DNA from: Teichococcus vastitatis
Lineage (GTDB): Bacteria; Pseudomonadota; Alphaproteobacteria; Acetobacterales; Acetobacteraceae
Length of the DNA: 64,000 nucleotides
NCBI RefSeq assembly: GCF_003604215.1
Contig: NZ_QXGS01000001.1
Span: forward strand, 124,001-188,000
Reading direction: 5' to 3'
The notes under the pieces were generated by a model. The model was not told the origin of the DNA. It did not search any database and was given only the letters and a program-made list of their open reading frames with translations. The translations under genes were made by a program, and so were the position numbers. Shown piece after piece: positions 25,919-35,715 of the stretch. How positions within the stretch are numbered: the stretch's first letter is position 1; every line of letters begins with the position of its first letter.

Positions 25919-27253
25919 ATGGTCCCGCGCTACGCCCGCCCCGAGATGACCGCCATCTGGTCGCCCGAGTCCCGCTACCGCATCTGGTTCGAGATCGAGG
26001 CGCTGGCGGCCGAGGCGATGGGGCAGCTCGGCACCATCCCCGCGGAGGATGCCCGCATCATCCGGGAGAAGGGCCAACCACGCGCCGACGCGATCTCGGC
26101 CGCCGACATCGCCCGGATCGACGAGATCGAGCGCGAAACCCGGCACGACGTGATCGCCTTCCTGACCTGGATGGCCGAAGGAATCGGCGACAGCGCCCGC
26201 TTCATGCACCAGGGCATGACCTCGTCCGACGTGCTGGACACCTGCCTGTCGGTGCAGCTGGTGCGCGCCGCCGACCTGCTGCTGGCCGATCTGGACCTGC
26301 TGCTGGCCGCGTTGCGCCGCCGTGCCGAGGAGCACAAATTCACCCCCACCGTGGGCCGCTCCCACGGCATCCATGCCGAGCCCACCACCTTCGGCCTGAA
26401 GCTCGCCGGGCATTATGCCGAGTTCGCCCGCTGCCGCGCGCGCATCGTCGCGGCGCGGGCCGAGGTCGCGACCTGCGCCATCTCCGGCCCGGTCGGCACC
26501 TTTGCCAGCGTGGATCCGAAGGTGGAGGAATTCGTCGCCGCCAGGCTCGGCCTCCAGGTGGAGCCGGTGTCGACCCAGGTGATCCCGCGCGACCGCCACG
26601 CCGCCTTCTTCTGCGCCCTGGCCGTCACCGCCTCGGCGATCGAGCGGCTGGCCACCGAGGTGCGCCACCTGCAGCGATCCGAGGTGCGGGAAGCGGAGGA
26701 GTTCTTCCACCCCGGCCAGAAGGGATCCTCGGCCATGCCGCACAAGCGCAACCCGGTGCTGAGCGAGAACCTGACCGGCCTGGCGCGCGTGGTGCGCGGC
26801 TATGCCACCCCGGCGCTGGAGAACGTGGCGCTGTGGCACGAGCGGGACATCAGCCATTCCTCCGTGGAACGCTTCGTCGGCCCCGACGCTACTATCACCC
26901 TGGACTTCGCCCTCGCCCGCCTCACCGGCATGATGGACAAGCTGACGGTGTATCCGGACCGAATGGTGGCCAACCTGGAAAGCCTGGGCGGCGTGGTGCA
27001 CAGCCAGAAGGTGCTGCTGGCCCTGACCCAGGCCGGGCTGTCGCGGGAGGGCGCCTACAAGGCCGTGCAGCGGGCCGCCATGGCCACCTGGACGAAGCTG
27101 GCAGAGCCGGGCGGCCAGAGCTTCCGCGACAACCTGCTGGCGGATGAGGAGGTGGCTGGCAAGCTGGACGCCGCCGCGCTGAATGCCGCCATCGATCCCC
27201 GCCGCGACTTCCGGCACGTGGACACCATCTTCGCCCGCGTCTTCGGCGGCTGA
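25919..27253 (+). CDS. purB: Adenylosuccinate lyase
   Basis: 444 residues. Cytoplasmic enzyme cleaving SAICAR and adenylosuccinate with release of fumarate. It shows the N-terminal MVPRYARPEMTAIWSPESRY, the catalytic-His blocks MTSSDVLDTC and VGRSHGIHAEPTTFGLK, and the superfamily signature KGSSAMPHKRNP near residue 280. The length is normal. The ATG at 25919 begins the conserved sequence; earlier in-frame starts have no family similarity. It is divergent from TerC copy 2 and separated from purM-purN by 22 kb. Confidence 0.97.
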   Translation: MVPRYARPEMTAIWSPESRYRIWFEIEALAAEAMGQLGTIPAEDARIIREKGQPRADAISAADIARIDEIERETRHDVIAFLTWMAEGIGDSARFMHQGMTSSDVLDTCLSVQLVRAADLLLADLDLLLAALRRRAEEHKFTPTVGRSHGIHAEPTTFGLKLAGHYAEFARCRARIVAARAEVATCAISGPVGTFASVDPKVEEFVAARLGLQVEPVSTQVIPRDRHAAFFCALAVTASAIERLATEVRHLQRSEVREAEEFFHPGQKGSSAMPHKRNPVLSENLTGLARVVRGYATPALENVALWHERDISHSSVERFVGPDATITLDFALARLTGMMDKLTVYPDRMVANLESLGGVVHSQKVLLALTQAGLSREGAYKAVQRAAMATWTKLAEPGGQSFRDNLLADEEVAGKLDAAALNAAIDPRRDFRHVDTIFARVFGG

Positions 27254-27261
27254 CCACGGGC

Positions 27262-27309
27262 GGAGGTTGCGCCGCGGCAACACGCGCTCGTGTTGCCGCG
27301 GCCACCTCC
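27262..27309. terminator. Large hairpin after purB
   Basis: CCGCGGCAACAC (27272-27283) pairs perfectly with 27290-27301, and an outer GGAGGT/ACCTCC pair (27262-27267 with 27304-27309) extends the stem. It starts 8 bases after the purB stop. No U-run follows, so termination efficiency is uncertain. Confidence 0.5.
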
Positions 27310-27382
27310 GCGCCGCGCCGCCGCCACGGTTCTGCCCCGAGCCGCTCACCATATGGAGGGCATGACGAGGAGGACCGAAGCC

Positions 27383-27694
27383 ATGCGCCGCTTGCGTCAA
27401 CTGGCCACGATCGGGCTGGCCGCCGCCGGCCTGGTGCTGGGCACCGCCGCGACCCTTTCCACCCCTGCCAAGGCCGACGAGATCGTTCTGGTGCGGGATG
27501 GATGGCGCCGCGGCCCGCCGCCCGGATGGGGCCGGGGCTATTATCCGCCGCCACGCCGCTACTACCGGCCGCCGCCGCGGGCCTATTACGCGCCGCCGCC
27601 GCGGGGCTATTACCGGCCGCCGCCACGAGCCTATTACGCGCCGCCGCCGCACTTCTACCGCCCGCCGCCGCCACGTTATTACTACCGCTACTGA
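27383..27694 (+). CDS. Secreted proline/tyrosine-rich repeat protein
   Basis: 103 residues. A clear Sec signal peptide (RLRQLATIGLAAAGLVLG, cleavage after AKA at residue 31) is followed by a mature part made almost wholly of PPPRxYY units, such as RYYRPPPRAYYAPPPRGYY, ending in YYYRY. The composition is Pro, Tyr and Arg only over about 60 residues, like extracellular or envelope structural proteins. AGGAGG lies ten bases before the ATG; an ATG at 27362 is a poorer choice. It is probably monocistronic. Confidence 0.75.
   Translation: MRRLRQLATIGLAAAGLVLGTAATLSTPAKADEIVLVRDGWRRGPPPGWGRGYYPPPRRYYRPPPRAYYAPPPRGYYRPPPRAYYAPPPHFYRPPPPRYYYRY
27538..27690 (+). repeat. Tandem coding repeats for PPPR-x-YY units
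   Basis: About six imperfect units of 21-27 bases alternating Pro codons (CCGCCGCCG or CCGCCACG) and tyrosine pairs (TATTAC or TACTAC). They form the mature part of the secreted protein at 27383-27694. Such repeats can change copy number by slippage. Confidence 0.7.
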
Positions 27695-27732
27695 CTAATC
27701 GGGCGGGGGCTATGGTCCCCGCCCGTCTCGCG

Positions 27733-28131
27733 TCAGCCGATATCCTGTTCCGGCAATGGGCCGGGCTTCGGCGTGGAGGTCCCGGAGGTGTCCGGCTCCA
27801 CCACCGGCGGCGCGCCCGCCGCCATCGGCTCCACCTTCGGCCCGGCGGCACCGCCGAGCTTCGCCTCCAGCGCCGCGACCCGCTGCGCCAGGGCCGAGCT
27901 TTCCTCCCGCGCCCGCCGCGCCACTTCCAGCGCCGCGTCGAGGTCCTCGCGCTTCACCAGGTCGAGCCGCTGCACCAGCACCTCCAGCTGGGAGCGGGCC
28001 ATGGACTCCACCTCGGCGCGCAGGCCGGCCGCGACGGAGAAGGCGCCGCCGGCCATGCCGGCGAGATCGTCAAAAAAGCGGCCGCGGCGGCCGGGGCCGC
28101 CCCCTGTGCCTGTGTCGGAACCGGTGTTCAT
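27733..28131 (-). CDS. Accessory factor UbiK/BMFP family protein
   Basis: 132 residues. A Gly-rich head (residues 1-16) leads to RFFDDLAGMAGGAFSVAAGL, an amphipathic N-terminal helix. The coiled coil LVQRLDLVKREDLDAALEVA to VAALEAKLG matches the UbiK/YqiC (brucella membrane fusogenic protein) family, where the motif V-x-R-E-D-F/L-D is diagnostic. A Pro-rich tail follows. UbiK assists ubiquinone assembly in E. coli. Being upstream and divergent from hldD-lgt is common in alphaproteobacteria. Confidence 0.75.
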   Translation of the reverse strand: MNTGSDTGTGGGPGRRGRFFDDLAGMAGGAFSVAAGLRAEVESMARSQLEVLVQRLDLVKREDLDAALEVARRAREESSALAQRVAALEAKLGGAAGPKVEPMAAGAPPVVEPDTSGTSTPKPGPLPEQDIG

Positions 28132-28303
28132 GCGTCGGGTACTCCTCTGGCGGCGCCTGTGCCGCGTTGCCTTGATCCGCCTCCAACTTGCCCCGCGGCC
28201 GGCACGGCGCCTATACCCGGCCCGGCCGGCGGACGGCGATCCGGCCACAGGGGATGTCGCCCAGGCGGTGTTCCGCCTCGCAGCGGTTGGAGGTCTCGCG
28301 CTC

Positions 28304-29296
28304 ATGTATCTGGTCACGGGCGGTGCCGGTTTCATCGGCTCCAACCTTGTTGCGGCGCTTTGCGAGCGCGGCGCCGAGGTGCTGGTCTGCGACCGGCTAC
28401 GGGCGGGCGACCCGGGGCGCGAGAAATGGCGCAACATCGCCCACCACAACATCGCCGGCATCCTGCCGCCGGAGCGCCTGTGGTCCTGGCTGGCCGAGTC
28501 GCCGAAGCCCGAGGCGATCTTCCATCTCGGCGCGGTCAGCGACACCACCGTCACCGATGGCGACCTCGTGGCGGACAACAACCTGTCCCTCACCCTGCAG
28601 CTCTGGAGCTGGTGCGCCGAGCACGGGGTGCGCCTGATCTACGCGTCCTCCGCCGCCACCTATGGTGATGGCGGGCACGGCTTCGAGGATGATGCGGCGC
28701 CGGATTTCCTGGCCAGGCTGCGCCCGCTCAACCTGTATGGCTGGTCGAAGCACGCCACCGACCGCCGCATCGCCGACCTGCTGGCGCGCGGCCACGCCGC
28801 GCCGCCGCAATGGGCCGGGCTGAAGTTCTTCAACGTCTACGGCCCCAATGAATTCCACAAGGGCCGCATGGCGAGCGTGGTGCTGCACAAGTTCCGCCAG
28901 ATCATGACCGGCGCGCCGGCGACCCTGTTCCGCTCGGACCGCGACAACATCGCCGATGGCGAGCAGCTGCGCGACTTCGTGCATGTGGATGATTGCGTGT
29001 CGGTGATGCTGTGGCTGCTGGACCATCCCGGCACCTCCGGCCTGTTCAACGTCGGCACCGGCACGGCGCGCTCTTTTCTCGACCTGACCCGTGCCATCTA
29101 TGCGGCGCTGGACAAGCCGGCCGACATCGCCTTCATCGAGATGCCGGCGGATCTGCAAGGCAAATATCAGTACTTCACCCAGGCGCGCATGGATCGCCTG
29201 CGCGGCGCAGGCTATGAGGGCCAGTCGACCCCGCTCGAGGAGGGTGTCCGCCGCTACGTGCAGGATTTCCTCACCCAGCCCGACCCGTATCGCTGA
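28304..29296 (+). CDS. hldD: ADP-glyceromanno-heptose 6-epimerase
   Basis: 330 residues. Extended SDR enzyme converting ADP-D-glycero- to ADP-L-glycero-D-manno-heptose for the LPS inner core. It has the cofactor motif [12 protein letters not shown] at the N-terminus, the SSAATYGDG block, the catalytic Tyr and Lys in YGWSKHATD, and the family stretch [19 protein letters not shown]. The ATG at 28304 starts directly at the Rossmann strand. It is followed 7 bases later by lgt, so envelope genes are grouped. Confidence 0.95.
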   Translation: MYLVTGGAGFIGSNLVAALCERGAEVLVCDRLRAGDPGREKWRNIAHHNIAGILPPERLWSWLAESPKPEAIFHLGAVSDTTVTDGDLVADNNLSLTLQLWSWCAEHGVRLIYASSAATYGDGGHGFEDDAAPDFLARLRPLNLYGWSKHATDRRIADLLARGHAAPPQWAGLKFFNVYGPNEFHKGRMASVVLHKFRQIMTGAPATLFRSDRDNIADGEQLRDFVHVDDCVSVMLWLLDHPGTSGLFNVGTGTARSFLDLTRAIYAALDKPADIAFIEMPADLQGKYQYFTQARMDRLRGAGYEGQSTPLEEGVRRYVQDFLTQPDPYR

Positions 29297-29303
29297 GCGC
29301 CCG

Positions 29304-30113
29304 ATGCTGTTCGCTCTCCCCTTTCCCGCGATCGATCCGGTGCTGGTGCAGATCGGCCCGTTCGCCATCCGCTGGTATGCCCTGGCCTACATCGCCGGCA
29401 TCGTGATCGGCTGGCGGCTGATGCGCCGCCTCGTGGTGCTGGAGCCGGTGGCGGCGTCGCAGGACCAGGTGGATGATTTCGTCACCTGGGCGGTGTTGGG
29501 CGTGATCCTGGGCGGTCGGCTCGGCTACGTGCTGTTCTATCAAACAGACCACTACCTGTCGGCGCCGTGGGAGGCGCTGTATCTGTGGCGGGGCGGCATG
29601 TCCTTTCACGGTGGTGCGGCGGGGGTGATTGCCGCCATCATCCTGTTCTGCCGCCGCCACGGCCTGTCCATCCTGCGCTTCGGCGACCGGCTGACGGCGG
29701 TGGTGCCGATCGGCCTGTTCTTCGGCCGCCTGGCCAACTTCATCAATGGCGAGCTGTGGGGCCGCCCCGCCGACCTGCCCTGGGCCATGGTGTTCCCTCA
29801 TGGCGGGCCAGAGCCGCGCCACCCGAGCCAGCTCTACCAGGCGGCGATGGAAGGGCTGCTGCTGTTCCTCCTGGTGCAGCTGGTCGTCCGTGTCCCGGCG
29901 CTGCGGGCGCGGCCCGGCTTCACCGCCGGTACCTTTCTCGCCGGATACGGCGTGGCCCGCATCATCGGCGAGTTCTTCCGCCAGCCGGATGCGCAGCTCG
30001 GCTTCCTGTGGGGCGGCGCCACCATGGGGCAGCTGCTGTCGATCCCGATGGTGCTGGCGGGCCTGCTGCTGATGGTGCTGTCGCGGCCGGTGCCGGCGCG
30101 GGCCGCCGCTTGA
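29304..30113 (+). CDS. lgt: Prolipoprotein diacylglyceryl transferase
   Basis: 269 residues, seven membrane spans. It transfers diacylglycerol from phosphatidylglycerol to the lipobox Cys of prolipoproteins, which include several products in this window. The Lgt signature is present as [17 protein letters not shown], together with the essential His in MSFHGGAAG and the RHPSQLYQA motif. Its stop overlaps the TTG start of the next gene. Confidence 0.96.
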   Translation: MLFALPFPAIDPVLVQIGPFAIRWYALAYIAGIVIGWRLMRRLVVLEPVAASQDQVDDFVTWAVLGVILGGRLGYVLFYQTDHYLSAPWEALYLWRGGMSFHGGAAGVIAAIILFCRRHGLSILRFGDRLTAVVPIGLFFGRLANFINGELWGRPADLPWAMVFPHGGPEPRHPSQLYQAAMEGLLLFLLVQLVVRVPALRARPGFTAGTFLAGYGVARIIGEFFRQPDAQLGFLWGGATMGQLLSIPMVLAGLLLMVLSRPVPARAAA

Positions 30114-31144
30114 GCGGCGGCACGCCCCTGGGCGGAACGGCCGGCCGGCCGGAGCGGCTGGACCATTTCATGGCCCGTGCCGCCGCGGCGTATTACGCCG
30201 GCCGCGACCCGTTCGGCGCGCGCGGCGACTTCATCACGGCCCCCGAGATCAGCCAGGCCTTCGGCGAGTGCCTCGGGCTATGGGCCGCCGTGGTGTGGCA
30301 GGAGATGGGACGCCCCGATCCGGTGCTGCTGGTGGAACTCGGCCCCGGGCGCGGCACGCTGATGGCCGATGCGCTGCGCGCGGTGGCCGGCGTGCTGCCC
30401 GCCTTCCGCGCGGCGCTGCGCCTGCATCTGGTGGAACAAAGCCCGGCGCTGCGGGAGGCCCAGCGCCGCGCCCTCGGCCAAGCCGATCCCATGTGGCACG
30501 ACGAGCTGTCGAGCCTGCCCGCCGGCCCGGCGCTGGTGCTGGGTAACGAGTTCCTCGACGCGCTGCCGATCCGCCAGTTTATCCGCCGCGGCGATGGCTG
30601 GCGCGAGCGCTTCGTGCAGGCGGGCGCCTTTGTGGAGCAGGACGTCGGCCCCGGAGTGCCGCTGCCCCCCGACGCGCCCGAAGGCGCGGTCCAGGAAGTC
30701 AGCGAAGCCTGTCGCGCCGTGGCGGCGATGCTCGGCGCGCGGCTGGCGGCGCAGGGCGGCGCCGCGCTGTTCCTGGATTATGGCCCGGCCCGCAGCGGCC
30801 TCGGCGATAGCCTGCAGGCGCTGTCCGTGCACCGTGCCGCCGATCCGCTGGCCGCGCCGGGCACCGCCGACATCACGGCGCATGTGGATTTCCAGGCGGT
30901 GGCGGAGGCCGCGCGCGCCGCCGGCGCCGCCGTGCAGGGCCCGTTGCCGCAGGGGATGTTCCTGCAATCGATCGGGCTGGTGACCCGCGCCGCGGCCCTG
31001 GCCGGCGCGGCGCCGGCCCATGCCGGCCGGCAGCTTTCCGCCGCCCAGCGCCTGATCGCGCCCGAAGGCATGGGGCGGCTGTTCAAGGCGCTGGCGCTTT
31101 GCCACCCTGCCTTGTCCTCTTTGCCCGGGTTTCAGCCTTCATGA
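30110..31144 (+). CDS. SAM-dependent methyltransferase, MidA/NDUFAF7 (COG1565) family
   Basis: 344 residues. It has [20 protein letters not shown], the SAM-binding [33 protein letters not shown] and [13 protein letters not shown], all typical of the family whose mitochondrial member methylates an arginine of a complex I subunit. The substrate in this bacterium is not known. The start is TTG overlapping the lgt stop (TTGA). The stop overlaps the pgeF start (ATGA), so lgt, this gene and pgeF form an operon. Confidence 0.9.
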   Translation: MSGGTPLGGTAGRPERLDHFMARAAAAYYAGRDPFGARGDFITAPEISQAFGECLGLWAAVVWQEMGRPDPVLLVELGPGRGTLMADALRAVAGVLPAFRAALRLHLVEQSPALREAQRRALGQADPMWHDELSSLPAGPALVLGNEFLDALPIRQFIRRGDGWRERFVQAGAFVEQDVGPGVPLPPDAPEGAVQEVSEACRAVAAMLGARLAAQGGAALFLDYGPARSGLGDSLQALSVHRAADPLAAPGTADITAHVDFQAVAEAARAAGAAVQGPLPQGMFLQSIGLVTRAAALAGAAPAHAGRQLSAAQRLIAPEGMGRLFKALALCHPALSSLPGFQPS

Positions 31145-31911
31145 GCGCCGAATTCATCACCGCCGACCCGTTTGCCGGCCTGCCGCATGGCTTTTTCACC
31201 CGGCGGGGCGGCGTGTCCGGCGGCGGCTTCGCCACGCTGAACTGCTCCCTGTCCGGGAAGGACGACCCGGAGCGCGTGGCCACCAACCGCGGCCGCGCCA
31301 TGGCGGCGTTGGGGCTGCCGGCCTCGGCGCTGTCCGGGGCCCATCAGGTGCACGGCATCGAGGTGGCCGAGGTGACGGCCCCGATCGCCAATGAGAACCG
31401 CCCCCGGGCCGATGCCCTGGTGACGCGGGTGCCGGGCCTGGCGCTCGGCGTCGTCACCGCTGATTGCGGGCCCGTGCTGTTCGCCGATCGCCAGGCCGGG
31501 GTGGTGGGCGCAGCCCATGCCGGCTGGCGCGGCGCCGTGGCCGGCATGCTGGAGGCAACGCTGGTGGCCATGGAGCGCCTCGGCGCCCGGCGCACCGACA
31601 TCGCCGCCGTGGTGGGACCCTGCATCCGGCAGAATTCCTACGAGGTCGGTGCCGACCTGCGCGACGCGGTGCTGGCGCAGAGCCCCGAGGCCGAACGCTT
31701 CCTGATCGCCTCGCGCCGTCCCGGCCGCTGGATGTTCGATCTCCCCGGCTATTGCGCGGCCCGGCTGGTGGCGGCGGGAACGGGAAGGGTGGGGGTGATC
31801 GCCGCCGACACCTGCGCCGACGCCGAGCGGTTCTTCAGCCATCGCCGCCGCACCCTGAACAATGAGGGGCCGATCGGCCACCAGCTTTCCGCCATCGCCC
31901 TCCCCGCCTGA
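31141..31911 (+). CDS. pgeF: Peptidoglycan editing factor PgeF (YfiH/laccase-domain family)
   Basis: 256 residues. Family blocks GFFTRRGGVSGGGFATLN and SGAHQVHG are present, as are the metal-site segments VTADCGPVLFAD and GAAHAGWRG with Cys and His ligands, and GPCIRQNSYEVG. FFSHRR lies near the C-terminus. YfiH-type enzymes are multicopper-like or purine-nucleoside phosphorylase-like and remove L-serine-containing errors from peptidoglycan precursors in E. coli. It is the third gene of the lgt operon. Confidence 0.92.
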   Translation: MSAEFITADPFAGLPHGFFTRRGGVSGGGFATLNCSLSGKDDPERVATNRGRAMAALGLPASALSGAHQVHGIEVAEVTAPIANENRPRADALVTRVPGLALGVVTADCGPVLFADRQAGVVGAAHAGWRGAVAGMLEATLVAMERLGARRTDIAAVVGPCIRQNSYEVGADLRDAVLAQSPEAERFLIASRRPGRWMFDLPGYCAARLVAAGTGRVGVIAADTCADAERFFSHRRRTLNNEGPIGHQLSAIALPA

Positions 31912-31918
31912 GGCTGCC

Positions 31919-31990
31919 ATGCCCTACATGGTGATGTTCGTCGTCCTGATGCTGCTCACACTTCTGGTTTCCTGCTTTGCGCTGGTTTAG
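31919..31990 (+). CDS. Possible 23-residue hydrophobic leader peptide
   Basis: An ATG preceded at five bases by GAGG opens a frame of 23 codons, [20 protein letters not shown] then ALV, one hydrophobic helix. It starts 8 bases after pgeF and its stop lies 14 bases inside the next gene, whose start is a weak TTG. Translational coupling is the likely role. Whether the peptide is stable is unknown. Confidence 0.35.
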   Translation: MPYMVMFVVLMLLTLLVSCFALV

Positions 31991-32918
31991 CCGCTTCTCC
32001 CTCCTGCTGCCCTTGCTGCTGCTGGCCGCGGGCTGCACCGACCTGCGGCCCTTTGCCGGCAATCCCGGCGGCAACGCCCCCCGGCTGATCGTGCCGCCGG
32101 CCTACCGCATCGCCGTGCCGGTGCCGGATGGCGCAGGCCTGCCGCCCGAGGCCGCCGCTCGCTATGCCGCACTGCTGGCGGAGGCGCTGGTCGCCGCCGA
32201 GGTGCCGGCCAGCGCCACGGAAGGCAATCCGTTGGACTGGACGCTGCAGGTGGCAGCTGACCGGCAGGGTGCCCAGGTGGTGCCGCGTTACGCCTTGCGC
32301 GACGCCGATGGCTCCTCCCTCGGCCAGGCCGCCGGGCGGCCGGTGCCGGCGCGCGACTGGGATGGGGCGGCTCCCCCGCTGCTCAAGGAAGTGGCCGCGC
32401 GCGATGCCCCGGCCATCGCCACGCTGCTTGGCCAGGTGGAAGCCAGCCGCAAGGCCAGCGACCCGGCGGCTCTGGCCGGCAAGGGACCCCTCAAGGTACG
32501 TCTGGCGGGGGTGCGGGGCGCCCCGGGCGACGGCAATACCAGCCTGAACAGCCGCCTGGCCGAGTTCCTGACCAAGTTCGGCCTGGTGCCGCAGAACACC
32601 GCCGACGGCGCCACCTACGCCGTGCAGGGCGTAGTCAACGCGGTGAACGTGGCGGACAACAAGCAGCGCATCGAGCTGCAATGGATCGTCTCGCGCCGGG
32701 ACGGCTACGAGCTGGGCCGGGTGGTGCAGTTGAACGAGGTGCCGCGCGGCACGCTGAACGGGCTGTGGGGCGACGTCGCCTATGTCGCCGCCGAGCAGGC
32801 GGCGTCCGGCATCAGGCAGGTACTGGACAACGCCACCCAGGCACCGCCGGAGGCGCCGGAGGGCGCCCCGCCCGCCGGATCCGTACCCCCGGAGCCCGCC
32901 CGGCCGGCTGCTCGCTGA
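31977..32918 (+). CDS. Lipoprotein of unknown function upstream of prs
   Basis: 313 residues. The lipoprotein signal [14 protein letters not shown] puts the lipidated Cys at residue 20. The mature part has no known domain but two conserved-looking halves: a beta-rich region around [13 protein letters not shown] and a later [19 protein letters not shown] to [20 protein letters not shown] Pro-rich tail follows. No ATG or GTG opens this frame; the TTG at 31977 is the only sensible start and overlaps the short leader frame. It is probably part of the lgt-pgeF transcript. Confidence 0.65.
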   Translation: MRWFSRFSLLLPLLLLAAGCTDLRPFAGNPGGNAPRLIVPPAYRIAVPVPDGAGLPPEAAARYAALLAEALVAAEVPASATEGNPLDWTLQVAADRQGAQVVPRYALRDADGSSLGQAAGRPVPARDWDGAAPPLLKEVAARDAPAIATLLGQVEASRKASDPAALAGKGPLKVRLAGVRGAPGDGNTSLNSRLAEFLTKFGLVPQNTADGATYAVQGVVNAVNVADNKQRIELQWIVSRRDGYELGRVVQLNEVPRGTLNGLWGDVAYVAAEQAASGIRQVLDNATQAPPEAPEGAPPAGSVPPEPARPAAR

Positions 32919-33099
32919 GGCCGCACAGCCACCTTGCCCCGGGGTCGGCTGCTGCGTCGCTGCAGCAGGTCATGGACATCACCCCGTCACCTTGTTACGA
33001 CGCGCCCGTTCCTCGCCGGGCCCGAACCAATCCCGGGGTTTCCCCCCGGCGCTTCCCCCAGGGCCTTCGCGGGTCCCGCTGCCCGGAGATGCCGCCCCC

Positions 33100-34032
33100 A
33101 TGAAGATCGTCGCCTGCAACAGCAACCGCCCGCTCGCCGAGGCGGTGGCCGCCGCGCTGAACCTGCCGCTGACCCAGGCCTCCATCCGCCGCTTCGCGGA
33201 CATGGAAGTGTTCGTGGAGATCCACGAGAACATCCGCGGCGAGGACGTTTTCGTGGTGCAGAGCACCTCCTACCCGGCCAACGACAACCTGATGGAGCTG
33301 CTGATCACGCTGGATGCGCTGAAGCGCAGCTCGGCGCGGCGCATCACCGCCGTGGTGCCGTATTTCGGCTATGCCCGGCAGGATCGGAAGTCCGGCCCCC
33401 GCACGCCGATCAGCGCCAAGCTGGTGGCCAACCTGATCACCGAGGCCGGCGCCGACCGTGTCCTCACGCTCGACCTGCATGCCGGGCAGATCCAGGGCTT
33501 CTTCGACATCCCCGTGGACAACCTGTATGCCGCGCCGCTGTTCGCCCGCGACATCCTGGAGCGCTACAAGGGCCGCGACCTGATGGTCGTGTCCCCCGAT
33601 GTTGGCGGCGTGGTGCGCGCCCGCGCCATCGCGGCCCGCCTGCACACCGACCTCGCCATCATCGACAAGCGGCGCCCGCGCGCCGGCGTGTCGGAGGTGA
33701 TGAACGTGATCGGCGATGTGGAAGGCCGTGACTGCATTCTGGTGGATGACATTGTGGATTCGGGCGGCACGCTCTGCAACGCGGCCGATGCGCTGATCAA
33801 GAATGGCGCCAAGTCGGTCAGCGTCTACGTCACCCACGGCGTGTTCTCGGGCGGCGCCGTGGCCCGCATCGGCGCCGCCAACATCGAGCAGATGGTGGTC
33901 ACCGACAGCATCCAGGCGACCGAGGCGGTGCGCGTCTCCTCCAACATCCGGCAGCTGACCATCGCGCCGCTGCTGGCCGAGGCGGTGCGCCGCATCTCCG
34001 AGGAAAGCTCGGTGTCCACCCTGTTCAACTGA
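33100..34032 (+). CDS. prs: Ribose-phosphate pyrophosphokinase (PRPP synthetase)
   Basis: 310 residues. It makes PRPP from ribose 5-phosphate and ATP for purine, pyrimidine, His and Trp synthesis. It shows [20 protein letters not shown], the catalytic [38 protein letters not shown], and the PRPP-binding loop [17 protein letters not shown]. The ATG at 33100 matches the family N-terminus (MKIVACNSN). It has its own 181-base upstream region after the lipoprotein gene and ends at a hairpin. Confidence 0.97.
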   Translation: MKIVACNSNRPLAEAVAAALNLPLTQASIRRFADMEVFVEIHENIRGEDVFVVQSTSYPANDNLMELLITLDALKRSSARRITAVVPYFGYARQDRKSGPRTPISAKLVANLITEAGADRVLTLDLHAGQIQGFFDIPVDNLYAAPLFARDILERYKGRDLMVVSPDVGGVVRARAIAARLHTDLAIIDKRRPRAGVSEVMNVIGDVEGRDCILVDDIVDSGGTLCNAADALIKNGAKSVSVYVTHGVFSGGAVARIGAANIEQMVVTDSIQATEAVRVSSNIRQLTIAPLLAEAVRRISEESSVSTLFN

Positions 34033-34039
34033 GCCGGCC

Positions 34040-34065
34040 GGAAGGGGGCTCCCGCGCCCCCTTCC
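34040..34065. terminator. Hairpin between convergent prs and GST genes
   Basis: GGAAGGGGGC (34040-34049) pairs with GCCCCCTTCC (34056-34065) around a six-base loop, 7 bases past the prs stop and 8 bases before the convergent GST stop. A bidirectional role is likely. Confidence 0.6.
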
Positions 34066-34073
34066 CGTTCGGC

Positions 34074-34697
34074 TCAGCTCATCGGCAGCGCGACGTGCCG
34101 GGCATAGGCAGGGCGGGCCAGCAGCCGCTCATACCAGCCGCGCAGCCGCGGCAGGTCGGGCCGTTCCACGGGCAGGTTGAACCAGCGATGCGCGAAGATG
34201 CCGAGTGCGATGTCGGCGAGCGAGAACCCGCCTTCCAGAAAGTCACCGCCGGCCAGATGCCCATCCACCACCCGCCACATCGCCGCCGCGCGTGCCAGTG
34301 CTGCCTGCGTCGCCGGCCAGTCGCGCTCCGCCTCCGGCGTGCGGACATAGGTGAAGAAGATCACCGTCATCGGTGGGGTCAGGTGGGCGAGTTGCCAGTC
34401 CATCCAGCGTTCGATGCCGGCCCGGCGGCGCGGCTCGACCGGCCACAGCGCGGTGCCCTGCGGATGGGTGGAGGCCAGATAGCGGAGGATGCTGTTGCTT
34501 TCCCACAGCGTCCAGCCATCGGCCTCCTCCAGCATCGGCACCAGCGACATCGGGTTGTGGGCCTTGTAGGGTGCCTCGCCGACCACGCCGAAGGCACCGC
34601 CGGCATCGCGCCGCTCGAATGCGATGCCCGTCTCCTCGCAGAACCACAGCAGCTTCATCACGTTGCTGCTGTTGCTGCGGCCCCAGATCACCCTCAT
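34074..34697 (-). CDS. Glutathione S-transferase family protein
   Basis: 207 residues. The N-terminal thioredoxin-like domain begins IWGRSNSSNVMKLLWFCEE and includes LVPMLEEADGWTLWESNSIL, with the cis-Pro and the glutathione-contacting Glu-Ser. The helical C-terminal domain has the GGFSLADIALG N-capping motif. RSNSSNV provides the probable catalytic Ser. The substrate is unknown. It is a single gene. Confidence 0.92.
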   Translation of the reverse strand: MRVIWGRSNSSNVMKLLWFCEETGIAFERRDAGGAFGVVGEAPYKAHNPMSLVPMLEEADGWTLWESNSILRYLASTHPQGTALWPVEPRRRAGIERWMDWQLAHLTPPMTVIFFTYVRTPEAERDWPATQAALARAAAMWRVVDGHLAGGDFLEGGFSLADIALGIFAHRWFNLPVERPDLPRLRGWYERLLARPAYARHVALPMS

Positions 34698-34840
34698 GCC
34701 GGCCTCTCTTTTTCCCGATGGGACGGTATGCGCGTGCCGCCGGTCGGTCCAGCCGCGACCATGCTTGACCCAGGGCGGCGGCGGGGCCAGCTTTCCCTTC
34801 GGTCACAGGCCTGCGCGGCCGCCGGCCGCGAGGAGCCCGC

Positions 34841-35707
34841 ATGAACAAGCCCGTGCCGCATCTGTCCGCCACCGAGCCGGCCGGCGCCAGCCACCAGCCC
34901 AGCCAGATGCTGGACCCGGTCTGGTCGCGGGTGCGGCGCGAGGCCGAGGCTGCCGCCGAGAGCGAGCCCGAGCTGGCCGGCTTCCTCCACGCCGCGGTGC
35001 TGCAACATGCATCGCTGGAATCCGCGCTGGCCGGCCGGATCGCCGCCCGGCTGGAGCATGCCGACCTTCCCGACGCGCTGCTCCGCCGAACCATGGAACG
35101 CGCCCTAGACGCCGACCCGCTGCTCCGGGAAGCGATGCGGCGCGACATCGTGGCGGTGCTGGACCGCGATCCGGCGACGCGCCGGGCGCTGGAGCCGCTG
35201 CTCTACTACAAGGGTTTCCACGCCATCTCCGCGCAGCGCCTGGCGCACCGCCTGTGGCTGGACGGACGGCGGGATATGGCGCTCTGGCTGCAATCCCGCG
35301 CCTCGGCAGTGTTCGCGGTGGACATCCATCCGGCCGTGCGGCTGGGCTGCGGCATCTTCCTCGATCATGCCACCGGGCTGGTGGTCGGCGAGACGGCGGT
35401 GATCGAGGATGACGTGTCGATCCTTCAGGGCGTCACCCTGGGCGGCACCGGAAAGCAGGGCGGCGACCGCCATCCCAAGATCCGCCACGGCGTGCTGATC
35501 GGCGCCGGCGCCAAGGTGCTGGGCAATATCGAGGTGGGCGCCTGCGCCCGTGTGGCCGCCGGTTCTGTGGTGCTGAAGGCAGTGCCGCCGGGCACCACCG
35601 TCGCCGGGGTGCCGGCCCGGGTGGTCGGGCAGGCCGGCTGCGCCGAGCCGGCGCGCAGCATGGACCACATGCTGAACGAATGCGACGCGCCGCTGGGCCA
35701 CGCCTGA
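34841..35707 (+). CDS. cysE: Serine O-acetyltransferase
   Basis: 288 residues. It acetylates L-serine with acetyl-CoA, the first step of cysteine synthesis. The N-terminal helical domain (DPVWSRVRREAEAAAESEPE) is followed by the left-handed beta-helix with hexapeptide repeats: DIHPAVRLGCGIFLDHATGL, VIEDDVSILQGVTLGGTGK, HPKIRHGVLIGAGAKVLGNI and AGVPARVVG. The His-Asp pair lies in FLDHATG. The tail after residue 255 may bind cysteine synthase. dsbB follows 8 bases later. Confidence 0.95.
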   Translation: MNKPVPHLSATEPAGASHQPSQMLDPVWSRVRREAEAAAESEPELAGFLHAAVLQHASLESALAGRIAARLEHADLPDALLRRTMERALDADPLLREAMRRDIVAVLDRDPATRRALEPLLYYKGFHAISAQRLAHRLWLDGRRDMALWLQSRASAVFAVDIHPAVRLGCGIFLDHATGLVVGETAVIEDDVSILQGVTLGGTGKQGGDRHPKIRHGVLIGAGAKVLGNIEVGACARVAAGSVVLKAVPPGTTVAGVPARVVGQAGCAEPARSMDHMLNECDAPLGHA

Positions 35708-35715
35708 CATTGCCG

